Shown here one piece after another: positions 62,886 to 64,000 of a DNA stretch of 64,000 nucleotides. The first letter of the stretch is position 1, and every line of letters starts with the position of its first letter. Origin of the DNA: Reyranella humidisoli (lineage in GTDB: Bacteria; Pseudomonadota; Alphaproteobacteria; Reyranellales; Reyranellaceae); NCBI RefSeq assembly GCF_019039055.1, contig NZ_JAHOPB010000003.1, positions 248,001 through 312,000 on the forward strand, written 5' to 3'. The position numbers were made by a program, and so were the translations under genes. The notes beneath the pieces were generated by a model that did no database searches, had not been told where the DNA came from, and was given only the letters and a program-made list of their open reading frames with translations.

Positions 62886-64000
62886 TCTGCGCGCCCTCGT
62901 CGCGATGCTGGCCGTCGCCAGTTTCGCGGGTCTCCCGGCGGTGGTCCATGCCCAGCAGGATCCGCCTAAGCGGCCGGCCCAGCAGCAGAAGCCGCCGGCC
63001 AAGCCCAAGCCGCCCGCCGCGACGCCGAAGGCGGCCGCACCGGCCGCCGCCGCCCCAGCCGCCCTTAAGGTCGAGCAGCTACCACCCTCGCAGGTCGGCA
63101 TCGGCACGCTGGCGCGCCACGCCTTCATGGTCGATCCGCAGACCTCGACGGTGCTCCTGTTCAAGGACGCCGAGACGCCGATGCCGCCGTCGTCGATGTC
63201 GAAGATGATGACCATCTTCATCCTCTTCGACGAACTGGCGGCCGGCCGGCTGAAGCTCGACACGCGTTTCCGCGTCAGCGAGAAGGCGCGCAACATGGGC
63301 GGCTCGCGCATGTTCCTCGAACTGGGCAGCGAGGCCACGGTCGAGGACCTGATCAAGGGCATCATCATCCTGTCGGGCAACGATGCCTGCGTCGTGGTGG
63401 CCGAGGGACTGGCCGGTTCGGAGGAGGCTTTCGCCGAGCGCATGAACAAGCGCGCGAGAGAGATCGGCATGACGCGGACGGTGTTCAAGAATTCGTCGGG
63501 CTGGCCGGCCGAAGGCCAGTACACGACGGCGCGCGATCTCGCGGTGCTGGGCTGGCGGTCGATCGACGACTACCCGCAGTACTACAAGTACTATGCGGAG
63601 ACGAATTGGACCTACAACAACATCCGCCAGGAGAACCGCAACCGGCTGCTCAAGACCGTGGCGGGCACCGACGGTCTCAAGACGGGACACACCGAGGAGG
63701 GGGGCTACGGCCAGACCACGTCGGCGGTGCGCGACGGACGCCGCCTGATCCTGGTGGTCAACGGCCTTGCCTCGATGGCCGAGCGCGCGCAGGAAACCGC
63801 GCGCCTGATGGAGTGGGGCTATCGCGAATCGACCAACACGACGGTGTTCCGGGCCGGCGACACGGTGGTCGAGGCGCCGGTCTGGCTGGGCGCGCAGGAC
63901 AAGGTGCCGTTGGTCATCCCGAAGGCCGTGCAGATCACGATGCCGACCGGCCAGACCGCCTCGCCGCGCGTCGTTGCGCGCTTCGACGGTCCGATCTCGG
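62863..64000 (+). CDS. D-alanyl-D-alanine carboxypeptidase (penicillin-binding), N-terminal part
   Basis: Partial at the window end: 379 codons visible. The signal peptide is 'MPVSLLTDLRALVAMLAVASFAGLPAVVHAQ', then a Pro/Ala/Lys linker. The serine-protease-like PBP motifs are all present: SxxK as 'SMSK' in 'PPSSMSKMMTIFILFDEL', SxN as 'SGN' in 'IIILSGNDACVVVAEGLAG', and KTG in 'GTDGLKTGHTEEGGYGQTTSA'. A second domain begins near 'TTVFRAGDTVVEAPVWLGAQDKVPL', matching DacA/DacC. It trims the terminal D-Ala of peptidoglycan stem peptides. It starts 23 nt inside rlpA, so co-translation is likely. Confidence 0.95.
   Translation, partial: MPVSLLTDLRALVAMLAVASFAGLPAVVHAQQDPPKRPAQQQKPPAKPKPPAATPKAAAPAAAAPAALKVEQLPPSQVGIGTLARHAFMVDPQTSTVLLFKDAETPMPPSSMSKMMTIFILFDELAAGRLKLDTRFRVSEKARNMGGSRMFLELGSEATVEDLIKGIIILSGNDACVVVAEGLAGSEEAFAERMNKRAREIGMTRTVFKNSSGWPAEGQYTTARDLAVLGWRSIDDYPQYYKYYAETNWTYNNIRQENRNRLLKTVAGTDGLKTGHTEEGGYGQTTSAVRDGRRLILVVNGLASMAERAQETARLMEWGYRESTNTTVFRAGDTVVEAPVWLGAQDKVPLVIPKAVQITMPTGQTASPRVVARFDGPIS

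Overview
This is a GC-rich, densely packed bacterial chromosome segment. The gene set points to an alphaproteobacterium. The evidence is the order isoaspartyl methyltransferase - TolC - PopZ-like DUF2497 - valS, the recG / sdhE-mfd arrangement, a CoxD/CoxE/XdhC-type molybdenum-enzyme maturation operon, class III CoA-transferases and two Bug-type solute receptors. A Reyranella-like member of Rhodospirillales/Hyphomicrobiales is possible, but that is only an impression from gene content.

Layout. 1-5.7 kb: end of a protein-L-isoaspartate methyltransferase gene, a TolC-family outer-membrane protein, a PopZ-like protein closed by a clear intrinsic terminator, valS and a cupin. 5.8-11.9 kb (minus): a catabolic block of aldehyde dehydrogenase, phytanoyl-CoA-dioxygenase-like protein, SCP-x-type thiolase, class III CoA-transferase and an EamA transporter. 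11.9-18.8 kb: pyrD, a small exported protein, parE (minus), then thioesterase, DUF1007, a NicO-type Ni/Co exporter with a His-rich loop, and a second EamA transporter. 18.8-22 kb: a PrpB-like lyase facing an amidase and an SDR. 22-28.6 kb: one long operon encoding a MoxR ATPase, a VWA (CoxE) protein, a split XdhC, a molybdopterin-binding/MocA-like fusion, a SufS-like desulfurase and a SufU-like scaffold. No molybdenum hydroxylase gene is in the window, so the machinery appears separated from its client. 28.8-38.3 kb: DUF4139 protein, recG, sdhE, mfd, a TetR regulator whose basic tail is encoded antisense to the end of mfd, and a DsbA-like oxidoreductase. 38.3-45.5 kb: MFS transporter, two SDRs, a D-serine/D-threonine-type PLP enzyme, CYTH protein, ThDP enzyme and a Bug receptor. 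45.7-51 kb: an exported protein with about 19 TPRs, a 53-residue two-helix membrane protein, a second Bug receptor, an AT-richer small secreted protein, a gene remnant, tRNA-Ser(UGA) and an exported thermonuclease.

51.3-60.8 kb is filled by one 3159-residue RTX protein with an M10 (serralysin-type) zinc protease domain. After the protease come five tandem 197-residue units at an exact 591-nt period, a sixth partial unit, and twelve RTX modules in a strict long-long-short order (82-82-73 residues, 711 nt, four times). No type I exporter genes lie beside it. The window ends with a cell-wall cluster: MltB-like transglycosylase, RlpA-SPOR lipoprotein and the start of a D,D-carboxypeptidase.

Intergenic gaps are short, none above about 290 bp. 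Several carry dispersed palindromic repeats of two families, often between convergent genes, including a perfect 29-bp stem with a 7-nt loop at 30.9 kb.
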